Below, piece after piece: positions 1-5,217 of a stretch of DNA of 5,217 nt (the first letter of the stretch is position 1; every line of letters starts with the position of its first letter). The notes under the pieces were generated by a model. It did no database searches, was not told where the DNA came from, and saw nothing but the letters and a program-made list of their open reading frames with translations. The DNA is taken from the NCBI GenBank assembly GCA_030698575.1, contig JAUYMQ010000426.1:1-5217 (forward strand). Direction: 5' to 3'. The stretch comes from Deltaproteobacteria bacterium (GTDB taxonomy: Bacteria > JAUYMQ01). A program made the translations under genes and the position numbers.

Positions 1-1
1 T

Positions 2-115
2 TTCATCCAGGCCGTGATGGACCTGGTTACCTACGACACGACCTCCGGCCCCGGCACGCGCCTCACGATGATCAAGCGCCGGAAGGCTGGCAGTGAGGAA
101 GGGGATCCCGCGTGA
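2..115 (+). CDS. RsbW/SpoIIAB-like ATP-binding protein (probable serine kinase / anti-sigma factor), C-terminal end only
   Basis: An open frame enters from the left edge and ends at TGA 113-115, giving 37 visible residues. They include MDLVTYDTTSGPGTRLTMIK, which resembles the last strands of the HATPase_c (GHKL, Bergerat-fold) domain in RsbW-type kinases, where a G-x-G-T-R-L-x-M-x-K stretch precedes a short basic end. Members of that family use ATP to phosphorylate a serine in a STAS-domain antagonist and often bind a sigma factor. The very next gene is such a STAS protein and overlaps this one by 4 bases, which strongly supports the call. The ATP-binding N, G1 and G2 boxes lie outside the window, so activity cannot be judged. 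The order kinase-then-antagonist is the reverse of the usual rsbV-rsbW or spoIIAA-spoIIAB order. A histidine-kinase-like protein is a less likely alternative. Confidence 0.68.
   Translation, partial: FIQAVMDLVTYDTTSGPGTRLTMIKRRKAGSEEGDPA
95..104 (+). promoter_or_regulatory. Ribosome binding site supporting the GTG start of the STAS gene
   Basis: The purine run GAGGAAGGGG ends 7 bases before GTG at 112. It lies inside the end of the upstream kinase-like reading frame. It decides the non-ATG start and fits a coupled gene pair. Confidence 0.6.
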
Positions 116-456
116 GCGCACAGTTCGAGGTCCTGCTCGAGATCAGCGACGGGCTGGCGGTGCTCGCCGTGCATGGCGAGGTCGACATGCACAGCTCTCC
201 CAAGGTTCGTGAGGCGCAGGGCAAGGCGCTGCAGGGCGGCACGCGGGGCGTCGTGGTCGATCTTTCCGGCGTCGGCTACATGGACAGCTCGGGAATCGCG
301 ACGCTCATCGAGGGGCTGCAGCGCGCGAAACGCGAGGGGCGCAATTTCCGCCTCGTCGGGTTGACCCCCTCCGTGCGAGACGTGTTCGATCTCGCCCGCC
401 TGGCCGACGTGTTCGAGATCTTTACAACGCGCGACGAGGCCCTGAAAGCCACCTGA
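112..456 (+). CDS. STAS-domain protein, anti-sigma factor antagonist type / possible MlaB-like subunit
   Basis: This 114-residue protein is one STAS domain, the usual length for RsbV/SpoIIAA proteins. The early strand (VLAVHGEVDM, about 17-26) matches the family's G-E-x-D motif. VVVDLSGVGYMDSSGIATLI (47-66) holds the D58-S59-S60-G61 phosphorylation loop, with S59 at the position of SpoIIAA Ser58. LVGLTPSVRDVFDLARLADVF (about 81-101) is the usual C-terminal helix region. The GTG start is chosen because AAGGGG (99-104) lies 7 bases upstream and because the GTGA overlap with the preceding kinase-like gene is typical of translational coupling. The MlaE permease gene begins 30 bases downstream. 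Two roles are possible: a partner-switching antagonist freed or blocked by phosphorylation, or the cytoplasmic STAS subunit of the Mla transporter (as MlaB is in E. coli). The sequence identifies the domain securely but not the role. Confidence 0.93.
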   Translation: MSAQFEVLLEISDGLAVLAVHGEVDMHSSPKVREAQGKALQGGTRGVVVDLSGVGYMDSSGIATLIEGLQRAKREGRNFRLVGLTPSVRDVFDLARLADVFEIFTTRDEALKAT

Positions 457-486
457 CCGCGCCCCCCGCCGGAGTCGCACGCTCCC

Positions 487-1323
487 ATGCCCGATTCCCG
501 CATCCTGACCCGGTCGCTCGGCCTGATTGGCCGGAACGGCATTGCGCTCCTCCGGCACACCTCGAGCGTCTGGTGGCTCCTCATGGAGACGCTCCGCTGG
601 GTCCTCCACCGGGCGCGCCGCCGCCGGCTGCTCGGTGACGGCGCCATCCTCCGGCAGATGGAGGAAATCGGCCTCCGCTCGCTTCCCATCATCGCACTCA
701 TCGCCCTTCTCATTGGTGTGATTCTTGCGATGCAGACCTTCTTCCAGATGAAGCGCCTGGGCGCAGAGAGCCTCATCGGCGGCATGGTGGCGGTGGCGCT
801 CACGCGTGAGCTGGCGCCGCTCCTCACGGCGCTCGTGGTCGCGGGGCGCGTGGGCGCGGCCTTCACGGCCGAGATCGGCAGCATGAAGGTGACCGAAGAA
901 GTGCTCGCGCTCGAAACCATCGGCATCAATCCGGTGGGGTTTCTCGTCGCACCGCGCTTTCTTGCCATGACGATCATGCTGCCGGCCCTCACGGTTTTCG
1001 CCGTCGTTCTCGGAATCATGGGGGGCTGGGCTCTGGGCGCGGGAAACTTCGGCATGTCGACGGGAGGTTACTTCGACAGCGCGCGGGATTCGCTCGTCCT
1101 GAAGGACTTCGTCTCCGCCGGTGTCAAGTCGGTCGTGTTCGGCTGGATCATCGCCCTCATGGCCTGCTACCGGGGCCTCATTGTGGAAGGGGGGCCGGAG
1201 GAGGTGGGGCGCGGGACGATGGAGGCGGTCGTGTCGTCGATGGTCCTGATCGTCGTGGCGGATTTCTTCATCACGGGGCTTTTCTATTACTCCTTCTACC
1301 TGTTCAAGGTGCCCATTCTGTAG
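487..1323 (+). CDS. mlaE: MlaE-family ABC transporter permease (phospholipid transport)
   Basis: This 278-residue protein is the inner-membrane permease of an MCE-type lipid ABC transporter. An N-terminal amphipathic, basic stretch (about 8-50, including RARRRR 42-47) precedes hydrophobic segments near 66-86, 97-120, 157-182, 209-228 and 246-272, the normal MlaE (formerly DUF140) layout. The family signature is clear: T106-R-E-L-A-P-L-L-T, then VAGRVGAAFTAEIGSMKVTE (118-137), ALETIGINPV (141-150) and the C-terminal ACYRG...EEVGRGTMEAVV (226-249). Length is close to E. coli MlaE at about 260 residues. MlaE dimers form the membrane channel that exchanges lipid with the periplasmic MlaD ring. 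The ATG at 487 gives a full N-terminal elbow helix, although its Shine-Dalgarno (GGAG 471-474) is 12 bases away and weak. The gene lies 30 bases after the STAS gene and 39 before the ATPase gene, so co-transcription is likely. Confidence 0.96.
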   Translation: MPDSRILTRSLGLIGRNGIALLRHTSSVWWLLMETLRWVLHRARRRRLLGDGAILRQMEEIGLRSLPIIALIALLIGVILAMQTFFQMKRLGAESLIGGMVAVALTRELAPLLTALVVAGRVGAAFTAEIGSMKVTEEVLALETIGINPVGFLVAPRFLAMTIMLPALTVFAVVLGIMGGWALGAGNFGMSTGGYFDSARDSLVLKDFVSAGVKSVVFGWIIALMACYRGLIVEGGPEEVGRGTMEAVVSSMVLIVVADFFITGLFYYSFYLFKVPIL

Positions 1324-1362
1324 CGCGGGCGCGGGGACAGCGTCAGCGCGGCGGAGAGCTGG

Positions 1363-2187
1363 ATGAGCAACGCGACGGCTGAGAGCGCGGGGAGAGAGCC
1401 CGTGATCCGGATCGAGAATCTCGAGAAGCGATTCGGCGATCGGCCGGTCTACGACGCCGTCTCCTTCGACGTGATGGAGCGCGAGATCACGGCGGTGATC
1501 GGCCTCTCGGGCGAGGGGAAGAGCACGCTGCTCAGGATTCTATCGGGGACAATGAAGCCCGATGCAGGGCGGGTGCTGGTGAGAGGCAAGGACATCACCG
1601 GCCTGTCGCCCGACGGGCTGCGGGACTGGCAGAAGCGCTTCGGGATGCTGTTTCAGGGGTCGGCGCTCTTCCATTCCATGACGGTCGGCGAGAACGTGGC
1701 GCTTCCCATCCTCGAGCACACCGAGCTCGACCGGAACGTCGTGGACCTCATGGTGAAGCTCAAGCTCGAGATGGTCGGCCTTTGGGGCTTCGAGAACTTC
1801 CGGCCCTCCCAGCTCTCCGGCGGAATGCAGAAGCGCGTTGCGCTCGCGCGCGCGATTGCCCTCGATCCCGAGCTAATCTTCTGCGACGAGCCGACAGCCG
1901 GGCTCGACCCCATCGTCGCTAGTGTCATCGTGAAGCTCATCATGGATCTTCGCGAGAAGCTCCGCATCACCGCGGTTGTGGTAACTCATGACGTCGAGTA
2001 CGCCTTCCGCATGGCCGACCGGGTGATCATGCTCTACCGGGGCCGCGTGGTGGTCAGTGGTTCACCGGAGGAGCTGAGGAATCACCCCGATCCGGTGCTC
2101 CAGCAATTTCTGAGTGGGAGCCCCGAGGGGCCCATTCCCATGCGGCGGTCCGGCGAAGAGTTCCTGGCCGATCTATTGAAGCAGTAA
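1363..2187 (+). CDS. mlaF: MlaF-family ABC transporter ATP-binding protein
   Basis: This 274-residue cytoplasmic ATPase powers the MlaE permease. All ABC motifs are present: Walker A GLSGEGKST (47-55, K53), Q-loop Q98 in MLFQGSALF, signature LSGGMQKR (151-158), Walker B LIFCDE (171-176, catalytic E176), D-loop AGLDP (179-183) and the switch histidine H209 in VVVTHD. The M-Q-K-R form of the signature is typical of MlaF/Ttg2A/Mkl-type ATPases rather than sugar or peptide importers. Beyond the nucleotide-binding fold, HPDPVLQQFLSG...EGPIPMR...ADLL (241-272) aligns well with my recollection of the C-terminal extension of E. coli MlaF, which wraps the partner ATPase and contributes to MlaB binding. 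The ATG at 1363 has GGAG (1353-1356) 6 bases upstream. The mlaD-like gene starts 19 bases after the stop. I see no damaged motif, and the protein should be active. Confidence 0.97.
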   Translation: MSNATAESAGREPVIRIENLEKRFGDRPVYDAVSFDVMEREITAVIGLSGEGKSTLLRILSGTMKPDAGRVLVRGKDITGLSPDGLRDWQKRFGMLFQGSALFHSMTVGENVALPILEHTELDRNVVDLMVKLKLEMVGLWGFENFRPSQLSGGMQKRVALARAIALDPELIFCDEPTAGLDPIVASVIVKLIMDLREKLRITAVVVTHDVEYAFRMADRVIMLYRGRVVVSGSPEELRNHPDPVLQQFLSGSPEGPIPMRRSGEEFLADLLKQ

Positions 2188-2206
2188 CGGAGGGCGGGCG
2201 GAAAGC

Positions 2207-3166
2207 ATGGAATACTCACGAACCGAGATCGGAACGGGCCTCATGATCGTGGCCGCCGGGCTGCTGGCGGCGGTGGTCATATTCGTGGTCGGCGATTTCA
2301 GGAATCTTTTCACCCCGCGCATCAGGCTGGAGATCGTCTTCGACGAATCGCACGGCATCAAGCGCTACGCCGAGGTGCGCTACGCCGGTGTGAAGATCGG
2401 GCAGGTTGATGCCATCGATCTCGATCAGGAACACGGGCAGCGCGTGGTGCTCGGCGTGATGGTTCAGCGCGACGCCGAAGTACAGGAAGGCGCGGTGCCG
2501 CGGATCAAGACGCTCGGCTTCCTCGGCGAACGCTACGTGGCGATCGAGCCGCCCGAGAAGCAAGGCCGCACGCTGAGCGACGGGGAGCGGCTGGAGGGGC
2601 GCACCACCGTGCCGCTGGAGGACATCGGCGCCGTGCTGGGCGATCTCACCGACCAGATCGGGGAGACTCGCAATCAGCTCGATTCACTCCTGAACGACAA
2701 GGAATTCCAGGAGAACCTGAAAGCCACGGTCAAGAACGCGCGGGAGATGACTGCCGAACTCCAGGGCCTTCTATCGGAGAACCGCGCCGCCATCGGCGAA
2801 ACACTGGCCAGCACGCGCTCCGCCACGAGCGAGCTCGACGAGCTTCTCACGAAGCACAAGGACGATCTGTCCACGACGCTCGGGAATCTCGCCAGCCTCT
2901 CCGAAAAGCTCGACGCCATGGCCAACGATCTGGAGGTGCTGGCCGAAAAGAGCCGCGGCCTCATGGACCGGAACGATCAGGAGATCGACGGAACCATCGC
3001 GGATCTCCGGGCCACGGCCCGGAACGCGCGCGAGCTTTCGTCCGATCTCAAGCGACACCCGAATCGGCTCATCAAGATCTTCCCTGATCTGTTCCCCTGG
3101 GGCGGCGACGATGGTGACGACAAGGAAGATGAGGACGCGGCGGCCGGCGCGGCGGCTACGCCCTGA
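2207..3166 (+). CDS. mlaD: MlaD-like MCE-domain protein with extended C-terminal helical region
   Basis: This 319-residue protein is the periplasmic substrate-binding component of the lipid transporter. A single uncleaved N-terminal membrane anchor spans about 10-29 (GLMIVAAGLLAAVVIFVVG). The MCE domain covers roughly 39-115, with the family's F-D...V-R-Y-A-G-V-K-I-G-Q-V (45-67) and the strand pair ending G-F-L-G-E-R-Y-V-A-I-E-P (104-115). Residues 142-282 are almost wholly predicted helix or coiled coil, lacking proline and rich in Leu, Glu, Lys and Ala. RHPNRLIKIFP (283-293) matches the N-P-x-R-L type ending common in long MCE proteins. The tail (301-319) is Asp/Glu- then Ala-rich and probably disordered. 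E. coli MlaD has about 183 residues, so this is an elongated form that could make a longer helical tube. The start ATG has two purine runs upstream (GGAGGG 2189-2194 and GGAAAG 2200-2205). It follows mlaF by 19 bases and probably ends the operon core. Confidence 0.94.
   Translation: MEYSRTEIGTGLMIVAAGLLAAVVIFVVGDFRNLFTPRIRLEIVFDESHGIKRYAEVRYAGVKIGQVDAIDLDQEHGQRVVLGVMVQRDAEVQEGAVPRIKTLGFLGERYVAIEPPEKQGRTLSDGERLEGRTTVPLEDIGAVLGDLTDQIGETRNQLDSLLNDKEFQENLKATVKNAREMTAELQGLLSENRAAIGETLASTRSATSELDELLTKHKDDLSTTLGNLASLSEKLDAMANDLEVLAEKSRGLMDRNDQEIDGTIADLRATARNARELSSDLKRHPNRLIKIFPDLFPWGGDDGDDKEDEDAAAGAAATP
2717..3052 (+). repeat. Diverged internal protein repeat within the MlaD helical region
   Basis: Two 16-residue helical segments, residues 171-186 (bases 2717-2764) and 267-282 (bases 3005-3052), share the pattern L-(K/R)-A-T-(V/A)-(K/R)-N-A-R-E-(M/L)-(T/S)-x-(E/D)-L. 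They are 96 residues apart, near the start and end of the helical region. The DNA copies have diverged, so this is an old or convergent helix repeat and not a recent duplication. Confidence 0.45.
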
Positions 3167-3204
3167 CCACGCCCCGGCAGAATCCCTTCCCCTGCGTTCC
3201 GCTT

Positions 3205-3238
3205 GCCGCGCGAGGGCGTGTTGCGGGAGACGCGCGGC
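3205..3238 (+). repeat. GC-only inverted repeat (hairpin) between mlaD and the methyltransferase gene
   Basis: GCCGCGCG (3205-3212) and CGCGCGGC (3231-3238) are perfect 8-base reverse complements around an 18-base loop. The hairpin sits in the 93-base spacer, 38 bases after the mlaD stop and 21 bases before the preferred methyltransferase ATG. No T-run follows it, so it is not a standard intrinsic terminator. It could stabilise the upstream mRNA end, pause transcription or hinder translation of the next gene. Chance is possible in such GC-rich DNA. Confidence 0.4.
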
Positions 3239-3259
3239 TGTGAGAGGCTGGGCCGGCAG

Positions 3260-4126
3260 ATGAAACCCGGACGACCCAGCTTCACGGCCGAAGGTGCCGC
3301 CGCCATCAGGGCGCTCGAGACCCTTCGGCCCCTGCGCCTTCGCATCTTCGAAGATCCCTACGCGAGCGCGTTCCTGAGCCGCCGCACACGCTGGCGCACC
3401 TGGGTGGGCTTGCGCCTTCTGATCGAACGCCTGATGGAACGCGCGCTTCCCGGCGTGATCCCCTTTACGGTCGCGCGGGCGCGCTGGATGGACGATCTTC
3501 TCGTCGAGCTTGCCCCCCGCGCCGAGCAGATCGTCATTCTCGGCGCCGGTTACGACACCACCTTCGCCCGGCACCCCGAACTCCCCCGCCGACTCGCCTA
3601 TTTCGAGGTCGATCATCCCGACACGGGCCAGGCCAAGCGTGCGCGCATCGCGGCGCGGCCGGAACTTTTCGGCGACTCCTACGACAAGGTGCGGTCGGTT
3701 GCTGTCAATTTCGAGCGCGAGAACCTGATCGAGCGCCTCGGGGAGAACGGTTTTGATCTCGGCAAGCAAACGGTTTACGTCTGGTCGGGCGTCATTCCCT
3801 ACCTCGAGCGCTCCGCGGTGGAATCGACCCTCAGGCAACTCGCGCGCTCGGCATCCGGCAGCCACATCATGGCGGATCTCGTGGCCGCGCGAGGGCTGAA
3901 ACACAAGCACGCTTCCCGGACGCTCCGCTACTTCAAGAAACTCGGTGAATCGATCCGGTTCATGATGGATCCGGAGGACCTCAAGACGATCATCGCGCCC
4001 GTCGGGCTGCACGTCGAGTCGGTGGTGATGGGAGAATCGCTGCGCGAGATGTACTTCAAGCCCGAGGATCCCCGGCGTGTTTCGAAGTTCGCCTACCTCG
4101 TCCATCTGCGGACAGGATCGGGTTGA
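3260..4126 (+). CDS. LCMT-family (TIGR00027-like) class I SAM-dependent methyltransferase
   Basis: The 288-residue product resembles leucine carboxyl methyltransferase-like O-methyltransferases (PF04072). RPSFTAEGAAAIRALE (5-20) and the D-P-Y-A stretch (32-35) are the family's N-terminal hallmarks. ILGAGYDTTF (93-102) is the SAM-binding motif I. YFEVDHPDTGQAKR (114-127) carries the acidic residue after strand 2. VAVNFERENL (147-156) is the family's later D/N-F motif, and VWSGVIPYL (174-182) is the W-x-G-V-x-x-Y-L motif. No signal peptide is seen, so it is cytosolic. The frame is also open 19 codons upstream to a TTG at 3203, but family similarity starts just after this ATG and the TTG lies beside a GC hairpin, so the ATG is preferred. 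The Shine-Dalgarno (GAGAGG 3242-3247) is distant. The substrate cannot be read from sequence. The gene follows mlaD by 93 bases and may be read through from it. Confidence 0.9.
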   Translation: MKPGRPSFTAEGAAAIRALETLRPLRLRIFEDPYASAFLSRRTRWRTWVGLRLLIERLMERALPGVIPFTVARARWMDDLLVELAPRAEQIVILGAGYDTTFARHPELPRRLAYFEVDHPDTGQAKRARIAARPELFGDSYDKVRSVAVNFERENLIERLGENGFDLGKQTVYVWSGVIPYLERSAVESTLRQLARSASGSHIMADLVAARGLKHKHASRTLRYFKKLGESIRFMMDPEDLKTIIAPVGLHVESVVMGESLREMYFKPEDPRRVSKFAYLVHLRTGSG

Positions 4127-4143
4127 TGCAGTGGCGCGACCCC

Positions 4144-4173
4144 TTGGGCCCCCCGGGACGGATGAGCTATATT
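4144..4173 (+). promoter_or_regulatory. Putative sigma-70-type promoter for the moeB-rhodanese gene
   Basis: TATATT (4168-4173) matches the -10 consensus at 5 of 6 positions and is a rare AT patch in GC-rich DNA. TTGGGC (4144-4149) is a weak -35 match (3 of 6) with an 18-base spacer. The position, 63 bases before the start codon and just after the methyltransferase stop, suits a separate transcription unit. The -35 is poor, so activity is only plausible. Confidence 0.4.
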
Positions 4174-4211
4174 CCCCGCCCTGATCGCCTGATGCCGCCC
4201 CGCCCGGAAGG

Positions 4212-4230
4212 GGAGCCTTTCTCGGAGCCT
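4212..4230 (+). promoter_or_regulatory. Ribosome binding site of moeB, within a short direct repeat
   Basis: GGAGCCT occurs at 4212-4218 and again at 4224-4230. The GGAG of the second copy (4224-4227) lies 8 bases before ATG 4236, a good Shine-Dalgarno spacing. The first copy is 12 bases further upstream with no start codon at a suitable distance. The repeat may be chance. Confidence 0.5.
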
Positions 4231-4235
4231 GACCC

Positions 4236-5217
4236 ATGCCCATCGAACTGACGCCTGTCCAGTACCAGCGCTACAGCCGGCATCTCATCCTCCCCGAGGT
4301 CGGGCTCGATGGACAGAAACGGCTGCTCGAGTCCAGCGTGCTCATCGTCGGCGCCGGAGGCCTGGGCTGTCCACTCTCGATCTACCTGGCCGCCGCGGGC
4401 GTGGGGACCATCGGCCTGGTGGACTTCGATCTCATCGATCTCACGAATCTTCAGCGTCAGATCCTTTACACGGTGGACGACGTCGGCAAGCCCAAGGCCG
4501 ATGTGGCCGCGCGGAGAATCCAGGCCCTGAACCCGGACGTGGATGTGAAGATCTACAAGGAAAGACTCACGAGTGAAAACGCCATGGGCATCATGGCGGA
4601 CTACGACATCATCATCGACGGCACGGATAACTTCCCGACGCGCTATCTGACGAACGACGCTTCGGTTCTTCTCGGCAAGCCGAACGTGTACGGCAGCATC
4701 TTCCGCTTCGAGGGGCAGGCCAGCGTGTTCGACGCGCGGCGGGGCCCCTGCTACCGCTGCCTCTTCCCCGAGCCGCCGCCGCCGGGCATGGTCCCGAGCT
4801 GCGCCGAGGGGGGCGTTCTAGGCATCCTTCCCGGCACCATCGCCATGATCCAGGCCACCGAGACGATCAAGCTCATCACGGGGAAGGGTACACCGCTCAT
4901 CGGGCGGCTCCTCCAGTACGACGCGCTCGCCATGAAGTACCGGGAGTTCAAGCTGCGGAAGGATCCGAAGTGCCCCGTCTGCGGCGAGAACCCAACCGTG
5001 AAGGAGCTGATCGACTACGAGGGGTTCTGCGGCATCGGCCAAGCGCAGGATGAGGTGCCCGTCGATGAGATCAACCCGGTGGAGCTGAAGGTGAAGCTCG
5101 ACGGCAAGGACGACTTCCTGCTCCTCGACGTGCGCGAGCCCGGTGAGGTCGAGATCGCCAGGATTGCCGACACGCCTGTCATTCCGGTGAACGAGCTGGC
5201 CGACCGGCTTTCAGAGC
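4236..5217 (+). CDS. moeB: MoeB/ThiF-family adenylyltransferase with C-terminal rhodanese domain (3' end outside window)
   Basis: The visible 327 residues form an E1-like enzyme that adenylates the C-terminal Gly-Gly of a small sulfur carrier (MoaD, ThiS or similar) before thiocarboxylate formation. The N-terminal Y-x-R-H-x-x-L-P (13-20) and GAGGLG (39-44) mark the family; D63 and D65, R74 in NLQRQ and K86 complete the ATP site. DGTDNFPTRY (128-137) follows. Zinc cysteine pairs are C172/C175 (CYRC) and C246/C249 (CPVC). C189 in PSCAEGGVLG is at the position of the family's conserved loop cysteine. From about 275 a rhodanese domain begins (VPVDEINPVELK, then LLLDVREPGEVEIARI 295-310), but its active-site cysteine lies past the window. 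E. coli MoeB lacks this domain; MoeZ/MoeBR and eukaryotic Uba4/MOCS3 have it. The frame stays open to the last base. Whether it serves molybdopterin, thiamine or cysteine synthesis is unresolved. Confidence 0.94.
   Translation, partial: MPIELTPVQYQRYSRHLILPEVGLDGQKRLLESSVLIVGAGGLGCPLSIYLAAAGVGTIGLVDFDLIDLTNLQRQILYTVDDVGKPKADVAARRIQALNPDVDVKIYKERLTSENAMGIMADYDIIIDGTDNFPTRYLTNDASVLLGKPNVYGSIFRFEGQASVFDARRGPCYRCLFPEPPPPGMVPSCAEGGVLGILPGTIAMIQATETIKLITGKGTPLIGRLLQYDALAMKYREFKLRKDPKCPVCGENPTVKELIDYEGFCGIGQAQDEVPVDEINPVELKVKLDGKDDFLLLDVREPGEVEIARIADTPVIPVNELADRLSE

Noticed and set aside
31-609. Minus-strand open frame of 192 codons
   Set aside because: It is antisense to the kinase end, the STAS gene and the mlaE start. 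It shows no domain and is explained by GC-rich codon bias.
276-1055. Minus-strand open frame of 259 codons opposite the STAS and mlaE genes
   Set aside because: The translation is rich in Arg, Ser, Met and Pro, typical of the complement of a membrane protein gene, and both genes on the + strand are secure.
3203-3259. TTG-initiated 19-residue N-terminal extension of the methyltransferase
   Set aside because: The extension shows no family similarity, overlaps a GC hairpin and uses a rarer start, while the ATG at 3260 is immediately followed by the conserved R-P-S-x-T-A region.
4181-4196. Tandem CTGATCGC/CTGATGCC half-repeat as an operator
   Set aside because: The two 8-base copies are imperfect and match no operator I recognise; likely chance.
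4127-4200. Intrinsic terminator after the methyltransferase gene
   Set aside because: Runs such as GGGCCCCCCGGG are self-complementary but leave no proper loop, and no T-tract follows.
4174-4235. Molybdenum-cofactor or thiamine riboswitch upstream of moeB
   Set aside because: The leader after the putative promoter is only about 55-60 bases, too short for a Moco aptamer, and I see no conserved TPP-box sequences.
2771-4243. Long minus-strand open frame of 490 codons opposite mlaD and the methyltransferase gene
   Set aside because: It lies antisense to two genes with clear family motifs, and its translation is a low-complexity mix rich in Arg, Gly, Ala and Pro with no recognisable domain. Long antisense frames are expected in GC-rich DNA.

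Overview
The window is a GC-rich, gene-dense stretch of a bacterial chromosome. All recognisable genes lie on the + strand with short gaps (the longest is about 109 bases). The organism is very probably Gram-negative (diderm), because it encodes a complete MlaE-MlaF-MlaD lipid-transport core, whose known role is moving phospholipid between the inner and outer membranes. The high GC, the permease-ATPase-MCE gene order, the GTG start and the long single-MCE protein fit a deltaproteobacterial or related lineage. That placement is an inference and no taxonomic marker is present.

Region 1 (2-456) holds the last 37 codons of an RsbW/SpoIIAB-type ATP-binding protein (probable serine kinase/anti-sigma factor). 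It overlaps by 4 bases (GTGA) a 114-residue STAS-domain protein that keeps the phosphorylatable DSSG motif of anti-sigma factor antagonists.

Region 2 (487-3166) holds three tightly packed transporter genes: an MlaE permease, an MlaF ATPase and an MlaD-like MCE protein. Gaps of 30, 39 and 19 bases suggest one operon with the kinase/STAS pair. The STAS gene sits where an MlaB-like subunit would be expected. The MlaF carries the C-terminal extension that in E. coli MlaF wraps the ATPase dimer and contributes to MlaB binding. The most interesting idea in the window is therefore a kinase-controlled STAS subunit acting on a lipid ABC transporter.

Region 3 (3167-4126) has a short spacer with a GC-only 8-bp inverted repeat, then an LCMT-family (TIGR00027-like) SAM-dependent methyltransferase of unknown substrate.

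Region 4 (4127-5217) has a spacer with the best promoter-like sequence in the window, then a MoeB/ThiF-family adenylyltransferase with a C-terminal rhodanese domain that runs off the end. It belongs to sulfur transfer for molybdopterin, thiamine or a related thiocarboxylate pathway and is probably a separate transcription unit.

No RNA genes, CRISPR arrays, insertion sequences or attachment sites were seen. Apart from the kinase-STAS-Mla linkage, the region looks like ordinary core and housekeeping sequence.
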